DNA from: Candidatus Microgenomates bacterium
GTDB taxonomy: Bacteria; Patescibacteriota; Microgenomatia; UBA1406; GWC2-37-13
Assembly (NCBI GenBank): GCA_023245215.1
Contig: JAHFKS010000004.1
Location: forward strand, 1-48,731
Direction: 5' to 3'
DNA length: 48,731 nt
The notes beneath the pieces were generated by a model. That model saw only the letters and a program-made list of their open reading frames with translations, was not told where the DNA came from and made no database searches. Position 1 is the first letter of the stretch. The number at the start of each line of letters is the position of its first letter. Shown here piece by piece: positions 17,401-26,318 of the stretch. The translations under genes and the position numbers were made by a program.

Positions 17401-18057
17401 ATGTTGTCATATTTGTTCAATAATCCTCTTCTTTTTATCATTTACATGGTTTCACTTCTGGCCGCCATTTCCATCCACGAATTTTCCCACGCATATGTGG
17501 CCGACTATCTTGGCGACCCGACGCCGAGGCTTCAGGGCAGGCTTAAACTCGATCCTAGAGTGCATATTGACGGAATAGGATTGCTGTTTTTACTGCTAAT
17601 AGGCTTCGGTTGGGGCAAGCCCGTGGAGTTTGACCCTTATAACCTGAAGAATCCTCAAAAAGACGCCGCTCTCATCTCAATAGCCGGTCCAGTGTCGAAT
17701 TTTATTTTGGCTATAATACTTTCTATACTATTAAGACTGTTGATATTATTTAAACTAAATATTTTACTGACTATAGGTATGTTTATTTTTCTACCGATGA
17801 TGCAGATGAACTTGGTTTTGGGAGTTTTTAACCTTTTGCCGATTCATCCTCTTGACGGATTTAAAATCGTCGGGGGAATATTGAACCAGGAAAAAGCCAA
17901 GGAATGGTATGGCCTGCAAAGATGGGGAATGTTATTTTTACTCGCCTTGATAATTCCAATCGGAGGTTCTTCCATGTTGGATGGCATATTAAGACCAGCA
18001 ATAGCATTCTTGTTTAAACTTCTTGTTCCTTTTAATCTATCAGGAGGAATTATTTAA
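17401..18057 (+). CDS. site-2 protease family (M50) metalloprotease
   Basis: AISIHEFSHAYVADYLGDPTPRLQGRLKLDP, NLLPIHPLDGFKI. Confidence 0.93.
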   Translation: MLSYLFNNPLLFIIYMVSLLAAISIHEFSHAYVADYLGDPTPRLQGRLKLDPRVHIDGIGLLFLLLIGFGWGKPVEFDPYNLKNPQKDAALISIAGPVSNFILAIILSILLRLLILFKLNILLTIGMFIFLPMMQMNLVLGVFNLLPIHPLDGFKIVGGILNQEKAKEWYGLQRWGMLFLLALIIPIGGSSMLDGILRPAIAFLFKLLVPFNLSGGII

Positions 18058-18641
18058 GGAGTCGGAGTCAGTTTTTTTAGGCAGACAAAGTAATCTTGTG
18101 TGGAACAACCCTTACCCAGTTTATTTTTGATTGCCGTGCAGTCTGTCTCGTTACAGGAGGTATTGTCGGAAATCTGCAGCCTTTGCACCGGCGTAGGCTG
18201 AGTGGTGGTCACGGTTGCAGCTTGTGTCGGCGTCACCGTGGGTACGACTACTGATTTTTCTACTCCTTTAGTCGTAAATGTCCAAGGAACGCCGCCGTTG
18301 TCATACTTTTTATCGCCTACCCGTACGTCAAAATAATAAGTCGTGGAAGGCGAAAGGAGCGTCAAATCAAGAGAATGTGATTTTCCCTTGGTTGCTTCCG
18401 GGGCAAAAAAATTCAAAGCAGTCGGGCTGGTTCCGTATTCGACAACTGCTTGGGTCTCAACCCCGGTCGCCCAAGACAACTTGGCGGAATTTTTTTCAAT
18501 CGTGGAAACAACAACGTCCTGCGGTTCAAGATCAGCTGCCCTGGTGCCGAAAATTCTAAATGCGAAAAAGGCCAAAAGAAGAAAAACAACTACGCCAATT
18601 GTTATTGCAGCAATTTTTGTTACTTTAGGATTATTAAACAT
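18054..18641 (-). CDS. membrane-anchored fibronectin type III-like domain protein
   Basis: N-term TM; VVVSTIEKNSAKLSWATGVETQAVVEYGTSP...LLSPSTTYYFDVRVGD; Thr/Pro linker; Cys-containing tail. Confidence 0.75.
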   Translation of the reverse strand: MFNNPKVTKIAAITIGVVVFLLLAFFAFRIFGTRAADLEPQDVVVSTIEKNSAKLSWATGVETQAVVEYGTSPTALNFFAPEATKGKSHSLDLTLLSPSTTYYFDVRVGDKKYDNGGVPWTFTTKGVEKSVVVPTVTPTQAATVTTTQPTPVQRLQISDNTSCNETDCTAIKNKLGKGCSTQDYFVCLKKLTPTP

Positions 18642-19288
18642 TAGAGTACGAATCTTAAAATACTGCCCATTAATAATAATATCATCCCCGGTACAGCAAA
18701 TTTTACCACATTGTCAAAAACGCCGCTTACAGGCAATGTTCCCGATGTAGGTGCCGGTGTCGCTGTCGCACCAGATGAGCTTCCCGCTCCTATGGTTACG
18801 GTACTGCTGCCATTTTGGCTACAGTTTAAAACGTTGGTGGCATTGATGTCATTTTTGACTACTTTGGATGAATTGCAGTCAAAAGACAATGTAACAGTGG
18901 CTTCTTTTAGAGCTTGGAATGTAATTGTGGCTAAGGTTCCTGAAGTCGAGATTGACGAAGCAGCATCGTTGACCAAACCGGCGATATAGACTTTTCCGCT
19001 CGTTGAAATGTCATTGGTGACTGTCGGGAAAAGGCTGCCGGCGGTTACTGTCGTCGGCTTGAGGGCTGTTGCATCGTAAGTGATATAGACATCTGTCGAA
19101 CTGACGTTATCGGGTGACGGATCCACCGTTACGGCAATCTGGAATGTGCCCCCGTTGCTGACTGAAACCGTTCCTTTGTCAAACTTCAAAGACGCTGCCC
19201 AGGACAGTTTAAAATATGGGCCGACAAAGAAAAAAATCATCAGCATCGATATTAATATAGATATTTTTTTCATAAATATATTCCTCAT
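18641..19288 (-). CDS. cohesin-domain-like surface protein
   Basis: Signal peptide; FQIAVTVDPSPDNVSSTDVYITYDATALKPTTVTAGSLFP..GTLATITFQAL; C-term LPVSGVFDNVVKFAVPGMILLLMGSILRFVL. Confidence 0.78.
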   Translation of the reverse strand: MRNIFMKKISILISMLMIFFFVGPYFKLSWAASLKFDKGTVSVSNGGTFQIAVTVDPSPDNVSSTDVYITYDATALKPTTVTAGSLFPTVTNDISTSGKVYIAGLVNDAASSISTSGTLATITFQALKEATVTLSFDCNSSKVVKNDINATNVLNCSQNGSSTVTIGAGSSSGATATPAPTSGTLPVSGVFDNVVKFAVPGMILLLMGSILRFVL

Positions 19289-19872
19289 TTCACGGTTACG
19301 CTAACTTCACTAACTTTAGGATAGATTACTTCGGTTTTTTCGTTGACAAACTTGCTGGTTTCTTTGTCAGACGTAGACAAGACCCCGAAAGTAAAGTCTC
19401 CGGATTTTTTTGGCTTAAAGGTCAATTTAATGACTGGTTTACCCGCAAAAACCGACTCGGTCGAGTCTTGACTCGTTTTGACAACTGTCAAAGTCAAGTG
19501 ATTAGATTTCGTAAAAGAATAGACCTGAAAAGCCGGATCAAGAGAAACGGCGCTGACAAAATCTACAGACAAAGGATTATAGCCTACCAAAACATCAAAA
19601 GCCGTGACATTTTCCTTATCAGAATCAGCCAGAAGATTTAATAAAACCTGCTCTCCGCTTTTTTCCAATACAAGCTTCATCTCTCCCCTTTTTGGCGCTG
19701 CCGTCGGAACCACCATCTGTCCTTGCTGGATAGTTGATGTTGTTGCCGGAGCTTCCTGCTTTATTGACGGCCTGTTGCTCACCAATAAAAATATGCCTGT
19801 ACCGATAAAAACGGCAAAAAAACCTACCAACAGGTAGACAAAGATTTTATTATTTGTTTGAGGATTTTCCAT
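19285..19872 (-). CDS. membrane-anchored cohesin-like domain protein
   Basis: TM; VTAFDVLVGYNPLSVDFVSAVSLDPAF..KPVIKLTFKPKKSGDFTF; start overlaps the stop region of the neighbouring gene. Confidence 0.65.
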   Translation of the reverse strand: MENPQTNNKIFVYLLVGFFAVFIGTGIFLLVSNRPSIKQEAPATTSTIQQGQMVVPTAAPKRGEMKLVLEKSGEQVLLNLLADSDKENVTAFDVLVGYNPLSVDFVSAVSLDPAFQVYSFTKSNHLTLTVVKTSQDSTESVFAGKPVIKLTFKPKKSGDFTFGVLSTSDKETSKFVNEKTEVIYPKVSEVSVTVK

Positions 19873-19873
19873 A

Positions 19874-21841
19874 TTATTGTTCGTCTGTCCTGGCGGCCAA
19901 AGCTGCCAAAATTAACGAGAAATCTTGGGTATCGACTACTCCGTCGCGGTTTAGGTCGGCTTTCGCCAAAATTGCGGCGTCTTTTTTACCGAGGTTGTTT
20001 TTTACCAGGCCGAAGTCAACTGAATCAACCAATCCGTTTTGGTCAAGGTCGCCGACCAGTAAAGTTACTTTGGTAAAATCTAAACTGTTTTCTCCAACAG
20101 CTAGGGTTATATTTCCATCGCTGCAGCTGTACCTTCCGCCTGCTGTTTCCGACGGCGCGCTGTCGCAGATTTTTTTCTGGAGGTGTTGAGGACCCTTGAC
20201 ATAGACCAGCCATTTTCCGGAAACGTCAGTAATATTAAAGCCTACCTGACCTGTCCAAACGCCATCGGCGTCGGCGGCAAATGTTCCCTGGGAATCAACT
20301 GTATTGGTGGTGCCTTCTTTTTTCAATTTCACTTTTACAATCATAGAATTCTGGCTGTCGGCTGGTTTTTTTCCGATGCCTTGGAATTTAAGCTTCATAT
20401 TTAATTTAACATTACCTGTTACCGTACCCGTCATGGTGATAATTGTTGGTGTAAGGCTATTTGTTGGGTTCACTACCGCAGCACAAGCTAGATTAAAGTT
20501 GTCGAGTTTAGCCGTCACTTGAGGATAGTCTGATTCAAAAGAACCCGCTGAAATCGACAATTTGACCGGAACGCTGGCAACATTATTAAAAGCCTTGAGG
20601 AGTTTATATCCTTGTCCGTCGCTAATATCATAAAAAACGCTTGCGACTGTACCGGCTCTTTGTATTTTTACTTTTACCAGTGAATTGGCAGACAAACCAA
20701 GGTTAGCCGTAGCCTGATCAACAGGATTTCCTGTTCCTAATGTATTAGTAGCTAATAAAGAGCCGCTCCCTACTTTACGCATTACACTAATAATATTATT
20801 AGTCGCGCTTGGCTCGACCGGCGCCATACTAAAAACCATATTCGCGCTCGAACTACTGATAGTTGAAACTAAGGATTTTAATAATACTTCAGCAGAAAAA
20901 TCACCATTGCTCGAATTTTTTGTCACCAGATAATAAGTCTTTGCCTGTCCTTGGACACCATTGACTGCAATAGTAGCTTCACCGCTAGCGACTGTAACAC
21001 CTCCGGTAACGGTACCACTTCCAGTACTGGTTACATCCCAATTATTTTGATTTAAACCTGAATTGATTTTATCTGTCCCGCCAACTACACATATTCCCGA
21101 GGCATCTGCTCCAGAAGAATGAGTCGTGCCATCAGCATACTGGCAGACAAATCCTGTCGGACAAATCAAACCCTGAATACCGCCGCACTGTGCGGCTGCA
21201 CCAGGTTGAACAGCGGGTTGAATGGCTGTTGTGGAAAAATCGTCGCTGAAACTTGTGCAAGCAGCTGCTGCTGACCCGCCATTTATTTTTAAGTCAGGAA
21301 CTGCTGTAATAAAACTTGTTGAAAGCGTACCATCTGGCGCCTGAGTGTAAAAAGCAGCATTATCTCCAAATACCGTCGTTCCTGTTGCCGAAACTGCTGT
21401 AAAAACCAAGCGGACAAGGTCTATTGTCGAAGATGAACTGGTAATCAAAGGCGAGCTGTTCTGAATTTCTCCTTGGAGATTGATTACGCCTGTCTGATTT
21501 ACCTGCGCCAAGGTGCCGCTCGAATCACCAAGGTCAGTGCTATAAACACCGATTTTGTAGTCAACATACTTTGCCTGCAAAACGGTTTTATCAAATTTAA
21601 GCCTTAATGAATAGCCGCGAAGCGAAACATCAAGAGAAGGCTTCATTCTGACAAAAACGGTGAAATCCTGGCCGGCTGCAGCCGTCACTGGAGAAGGATC
21701 ATAAGAAACTTCAATAGTTTCCCCACCTGCTTTGGATTTTTGGGCGGTTTTTCCTGTCAAAAAGAGATAGTTAAGTGCCCAAAAAACAGCAACAACAGTT
21801 ACTAAAAAAATTATTGCTATTTTAAAAATATCTTTTTTCAT
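19874..21841 (-). CDS. cohesin-like + dockerin-like multidomain secreted protein, 655 aa
   Basis: N-term cohesin-like (FTVFVRMKPSLDVSLRGYSLRLKFDKTVLQAKYVDYKIG..), C-term dockerin VGDLDQNGLVDSVDFGLVKNNLGKKDAAILAKADLNRDGVVDTQDFSLILAAL. Confidence 0.82.
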   Translation of the reverse strand: MKKDIFKIAIIFLVTVVAVFWALNYLFLTGKTAQKSKAGGETIEVSYDPSPVTAAAGQDFTVFVRMKPSLDVSLRGYSLRLKFDKTVLQAKYVDYKIGVYSTDLGDSSGTLAQVNQTGVINLQGEIQNSSPLITSSSSTIDLVRLVFTAVSATGTTVFGDNAAFYTQAPDGTLSTSFITAVPDLKINGGSAAAACTSFSDDFSTTAIQPAVQPGAAAQCGGIQGLICPTGFVCQYADGTTHSSGADASGICVVGGTDKINSGLNQNNWDVTSTGSGTVTGGVTVASGEATIAVNGVQGQAKTYYLVTKNSSNGDFSAEVLLKSLVSTISSSSANMVFSMAPVEPSATNNIISVMRKVGSGSLLATNTLGTGNPVDQATANLGLSANSLVKVKIQRAGTVASVFYDISDGQGYKLLKAFNNVASVPVKLSISAGSFESDYPQVTAKLDNFNLACAAVVNPTNSLTPTIITMTGTVTGNVKLNMKLKFQGIGKKPADSQNSMIVKVKLKKEGTTNTVDSQGTFAADADGVWTGQVGFNITDVSGKWLVYVKGPQHLQKKICDSAPSETAGGRYSCSDGNITLAVGENSLDFTKVTLLVGDLDQNGLVDSVDFGLVKNNLGKKDAAILAKADLNRDGVVDTQDFSLILAALAARTDEQ

Positions 21842-21844
21842 ATT

Positions 21845-23406
21845 TTATGGTTTGAGAGTTTTAATCAATATCGCTCTGTCTATGCTACTGATAAAACCGT
21901 CTCCGTTAAGGTCAATATTTACCGATGGCGGCAATTTTGCGCCAAAAATGGCGGCAACATAGTAGAAATAGTCGAGTATATTAACTTTGCCGTCACCGTT
22001 GGCATCGCCTTTTGTCCTTAGATAATTGCGACACCATTGAGTTTTATTAGTCGTTGTCGGAACGCTTGAAAAAATATTGCTTCCCAAGCTGCATTTTATG
22101 GGTGAATTATAAACAACTCCTGTTGGATATTTGTCAAAAAAACAAGCCGTGGCGCAGGTATCACCGGTTGCGCAGACGCAGGCCGGGTTTGGAGTCGGCG
22201 TCGGATCTATCGTGTTGACATTAAAATTAACCGTGCATTTATCATCTTGTTTCGAGACTTTAGCCGCGGTATCCGTGAAATATACTTCAACCCGGACTCT
22301 TTTTGGCTTGGGCATGTAATTTGTCCAGTTTAAGTCATTCTTATTTAATATTTCAAAAGGAATCGGTAGAACATCATTATCAGTTGTTATCGTATAAGGA
22401 TCGATTAATTCATACGGGACATTGGCCGTAAACCAAATTGGTTTAGGTTTTTGCTGGGCGTCTAAATTGTCAAGGTTAAATAATTTATAGGAAAATTTGG
22501 CAATATCTTTAGTATTAGCTGTTGCCGACAAAGTCAAGGTACCTCCTGTATCAAGAAGAGTGTTTGATACTGTCAATGCTTTGCAATAATTTTCTCCACC
22601 CGGTGTTGTTGTTTGTGTTGTCGTTGTGACTTCAGTAGTGGTCGTAGTAGCTGTGGTAGTAACCGTCGTTCCTCCACCCCCACCTGCGTCGTCCCCGCCT
22701 CCACTCTTAACTCTACCTCCACAATCGCCATCGCAAGTTACATATTTACCGCCTGCCTCATTATACTCAGTACCGGCATTAGCATTTCCTACAGTTGTGA
22801 CAGCACCATGACTGCCTGCAGGAGCACCCGCAGCGACAGGTCCTTCGTAAATAGTATTTTTTTTGTTATGAGCTAAATAGGAATCGGCAAAAAAATTATT
22901 ATTTTTTGAAACTTCTTTTAAGTTATATGTTTGAACTCGCCCCGGTTTATATTCCATTGAAACAATCTCCACATATTCTCCTTTATCGTTAAAAACTGTG
23001 TCCCCAATCATTAATCTTCCTACTTTAAATCCTGGCATTTCTTGAATAGTACTTTGAGGATCAACTGCTTTCCAACCTTCTTTTGTATATAAAGGGTGTT
23101 CTCTTGTTAAACTCAAAGTAGAACCGTCAATAAATCTCAATATATACAAATGATCTCTTATTGGAGAATCTAATTGTAAAACAGTTTCCGCAGTCATTTT
23201 TTTTCCGTCATAACCAATTACTTTATCACCAACTTTAACTTCCTCAATATTTTTTTGCGATCTGTCAGACATGAGGATTTTGGTTCCGGCAGGAAAACAG
23301 GTCCAACCATGTGAACCATCATTGTTATGCCAGGCAAAAACAGAAGGAGAAAATTTTATTAGAAAAATTAAAAAAATACAGTAATTATTAAAAATATTTT
23401 CTTCAT
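21845..23406 (-). CDS. secreted Hint (intein-like) domain + dockerin protein, with an apparent frameshift near the 5' end
   Basis: ORF track starts at 23272 (MSDRSQKN). Upstream in the same frame: FLIFLIKFSPSVFAWHNNDGSHGWTCFPAGTKIL; an ATG at 23406 gives MKKIFLIITVFF then hits a stop caused by an A7 run (+ strand 23370-23376). TREHPLY and ADSYLAHNK Hint motifs; C-term dockerin GDANGDGKVNILDYFYYVAAI..DLNGDGFISSIDRAIL. Confidence 0.8.
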
Positions 23407-23699
23407 ATCACTTTTAAAAGTCTAAACATTAAAAAACTGACAAAATAAAATAAAACGACTTGGAAAACCGGTAAATAAAGAGACAAAAATATCGTCAAAA
23501 TGGCCAGAATGAAAAAGGCTTCGTTGTGAATTGAAGGAAGAAGGCCTTTTGTCATCAGCATCAATATAACTAATGTCAAAAGAGCCCGCTTGTCAAACCA
23601 CCACAAAGGCCAGCCGAAATACCAAGCCAAACCCAAAAGAATGGCGGCCAAAACTAAAAAGATTTCTTTAGTATCTAAATAAAACGGTCCGATATACAT
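23403..23699 (-). CDS. small membrane protein
   Basis: Hydrophobic 98-aa ORF; stop codon overlaps the 23406 ATG (ATGA) of the Hint gene. Confidence 0.6.
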   Translation of the reverse strand: MYIGPFYLDTKEIFLVLAAILLGLAWYFGWPLWWFDKRALLTLVILMLMTKGLLPSIHNEAFFILAILTIFLSLYLPVFQVVLFYFVSFLMFRLLKVI

Positions 23700-23735
23700 A
23701 AATTAATATTAAAAATTTATAATCAATAAGTCAAC

Positions 23736-24140
23736 CTATTCTTTATATATCTTTAAAACTCTCTTTTTTACGCCATTTACTTCTATTTCCTCAATTGAAT
23801 AAGCCGTACCTGGTTGTATTTTTAAATAGACTTTATTGTTTTGCGTATCTTCTGCTGCCTCTACTCCTTTTGATAGCGAGCTAAAGTTTAATCCTGTTGG
23901 GACATTTTTTACTGCGACTTTATTGATATCTTGTGTTGCTGAATTATTAAATAGACTGCTAATAGTTTGCGGAATCGAAGCAACATAGTTTGGAATGTTT
24001 ATAAGCTTGGCAATAAATAACGGACTAATCTTAGGACTATCAGCCAAAAAAATCTGGGGCGATAAAAACTTAACGACTAAAAATGAAAGAACTAAAACGA
24101 AAATTAATTTTATTTTTAATTTAGAAAAAATGTTATTCAT
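23736..24140 (-). CDS. secreted/membrane-anchored hypothetical protein
   Basis: N-term TM, 134 aa, co-directional within cluster. Confidence 0.55.
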   Translation of the reverse strand: MNNIFSKLKIKLIFVLVLSFLVVKFLSPQIFLADSPKISPLFIAKLINIPNYVASIPQTISSLFNNSATQDINKVAVKNVPTGLNFSSLSKGVEAAEDTQNNKVYLKIQPGTAYSIEEIEVNGVKKRVLKIYKE

Positions 24141-24144
24141 ATTT

Positions 24145-26247
24145 TTATAAAGTACATATTAAATTTCCTTGATTGTCATAAGTTATAGCTCCTTTACATT
24201 CAACTACAGTTGATCCTGGCACTTCTTGTTTTTTTTGGATACAACAAACAGTTGTTCCTAAACCTGTTTGACATCTTGCTGAAGACGCCTGCATAAAACC
24301 AGATCGACAAGGCATATTGGTTGTGAAAGCAAAATTAAAACCAAAAGGTAATTTATTATTACAATAAGCTTGTGGATCACCTGTTTGATCTTTACAGCTA
24401 TTGTCTACCGAAGCCTGAATGCCTATATTTTGACTACAATACATAACTAAATCCCCCATGGAATTTGTTCCATTTGAACAATCAGTCAAGTTTGAATATT
24501 GTTTACCGTTATTTTGAAAATAACCTTTATAAGCATATTTATTACTTAAATCTTGACAGTTTTTTTTGACACAGGCTTGAGCTACATCGTCTTTTGGCAC
24601 ACAACACTGTGATCCGAATGCATTACACGTTGCTCCCGAAAATTTATATCCATTTTTACATGGTAGATTCTTAAAAGGAGCAACGACAGGACCAACACCA
24701 GCTGCATTACAATAAGCTAAAGGATTTTTAGTAGCCGAGACACAAACATTATCTAAAGCGTTGGTAAGATTAAAACCAACTGCTTGTCCTGCACAGAATA
24801 AAGCCAAGTCATTATTATTAGCTATACCTTTTGAACAACTATTTTCTTGATATAGCTTACCTTTCATTTCAAAATAATTCTTATTAGCATATCTCGTGTC
24901 CAGTTTTTGACAACTTACAGCAGTACAGTTATCATGAGCAATTGGCGCAACAACGCTAACGCTTGAATCAATACATTTTGAGTTTGTATTATCCCAAGCA
25001 CACGATTGACCTGACATCTGAGCAGCTGTACATTCATAAATATCGCCAAAATAACTACATTTTTTATTACTTGGAACGCTTATACAACCAACAACTTGCT
25101 CAGTTTTTCCTTTACAAACACCTGGACCTTTTGTTGACTCATCACCTTCTCCAAAAGTACATTGAGCAATTGAACCATCTTTACATTGTTGTAAATTAGA
25201 ATCGACTATTGGGCTAGTCAGATCTTGCGCCTGCTGGTTTTTTGCATCTAAATCCATATTGTCATCCCAAACTCCAGCATAGCAACCACCATCACCATAA
25301 GCGCCCGGAGTCTGGGCAAAATAAAGGGCAGTTGTCGAACCTTTGTTATAAGCAGAACAACTTGGCATATCAGCAGCTGCCATTGATTGGGCATAAACAA
25401 CAACTTTATTTTCTCCTTCAGCGCAACCATACATTCCCGACCGGTAAGCTTTATAACATGTATCAAATCCCGACCCAGCCTCGGTTTTACTACAACAACA
25501 GTAATGTTTTCCATCACTTCCATCTCCTTGAGAATTAGAAACATACTTTGAGCCCTTTGATTCACATGTACTAGAACACGTTCCGTTGGCTACGACAGGA
25601 TTTCCAGAACTGCATTGAAAAGTTGATGTTGAGGATGGTTGATTTATTAGATTATTGCCTGATTGCTGAGCATTTCCTTTACAACAAACTTGACTAACAT
25701 CCCCGCAGAGTGTTAGACCCATACCAACAAATGTGTTTGGAGCACAGTTATCAACAGCAGGATTAGTGCTTATCATTGGCAGACAATGATAAGACGCTCC
25801 TTTGTTTTCACAGGCATTTGTTGTCGCTCCAGGAACTGTTCCAGTTTTACATTGATAAGTATCAGAAGTACAGCCAACTTGGGTGGATCCGTTGGGACAC
25901 TGGGCTAAAGTCGGCGGACTAGGATATTTGCATTTAACACCTGATCCTCCAGGCGGTACTATTGGAGTTGTCGATTTACAATATGTCCCGATTGCAGGAA
26001 TTAATCCAGAACAGTCTTTACCCGTATAATATTTACCACCGTAAACATAAAATGGTTTACCATTACCTGTAGGAAAACCGGCAGCAGGAGTACAAGCAGA
26101 TACAGCACCAACACAAACTGCCTTAGGATTCATGGCGATGTTTTTTTGGTTGTTGGAGAGAAGAGAAAGACCCAATGTTACAAGACCGCCGACTAAGACC
26201 AATCCAAGTGTTAATAATGTAGCTACTTCTCCCTTTTTATACTTCAT
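24145..26247 (-). CDS. Cys-rich secreted protein with pilin-like N-terminal helix, 700 aa
   Basis: MKYKKGEVATLLTLGLVLVGGLVTLGLSLLS; internal repeats CTAVSCQKLDTRYANKNYFEMKGKLYQENSCSKG.. and CVKKNCQDLSNKYAYKGYFQNNGKQYSNLTDCSNG.. Confidence 0.75.
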   Translation of the reverse strand: MKYKKGEVATLLTLGLVLVGGLVTLGLSLLSNNQKNIAMNPKAVCVGAVSACTPAAGFPTGNGKPFYVYGGKYYTGKDCSGLIPAIGTYCKSTTPIVPPGGSGVKCKYPSPPTLAQCPNGSTQVGCTSDTYQCKTGTVPGATTNACENKGASYHCLPMISTNPAVDNCAPNTFVGMGLTLCGDVSQVCCKGNAQQSGNNLINQPSSTSTFQCSSGNPVVANGTCSSTCESKGSKYVSNSQGDGSDGKHYCCCSKTEAGSGFDTCYKAYRSGMYGCAEGENKVVVYAQSMAAADMPSCSAYNKGSTTALYFAQTPGAYGDGGCYAGVWDDNMDLDAKNQQAQDLTSPIVDSNLQQCKDGSIAQCTFGEGDESTKGPGVCKGKTEQVVGCISVPSNKKCSYFGDIYECTAAQMSGQSCAWDNTNSKCIDSSVSVVAPIAHDNCTAVSCQKLDTRYANKNYFEMKGKLYQENSCSKGIANNNDLALFCAGQAVGFNLTNALDNVCVSATKNPLAYCNAAGVGPVVAPFKNLPCKNGYKFSGATCNAFGSQCCVPKDDVAQACVKKNCQDLSNKYAYKGYFQNNGKQYSNLTDCSNGTNSMGDLVMYCSQNIGIQASVDNSCKDQTGDPQAYCNNKLPFGFNFAFTTNMPCRSGFMQASSARCQTGLGTTVCCIQKKQEVPGSTVVECKGAITYDNQGNLICTL

Positions 26248-26278
26248 TGAAAATTGAAAATTTCAAATTGAAAATTCT
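26246..26278. repeat. AT-rich tandem-like repeat (TTGAAAATTGAAAATTTCAAATTGAAAATTC)
   Basis: Repeated TTGAAAAT/TTCAAATTG units in the divergent intergenic space. Confidence 0.6.
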
Positions 26279-26318
26279 CTTTATATATAATGTATATTAA
26301 TAGTAAGGTCAAGTCAAT

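Noticed and set aside
24963-25565. Several ORFs overlapping the Cys-rich gene
   Set aside because: Shadow ORFs within a well-supported 700-aa frame.
26246-26278. CRISPR-like repeat
   Set aside because: Short AT-rich units without unique spacers or regular spacing; no cas genes in the window.
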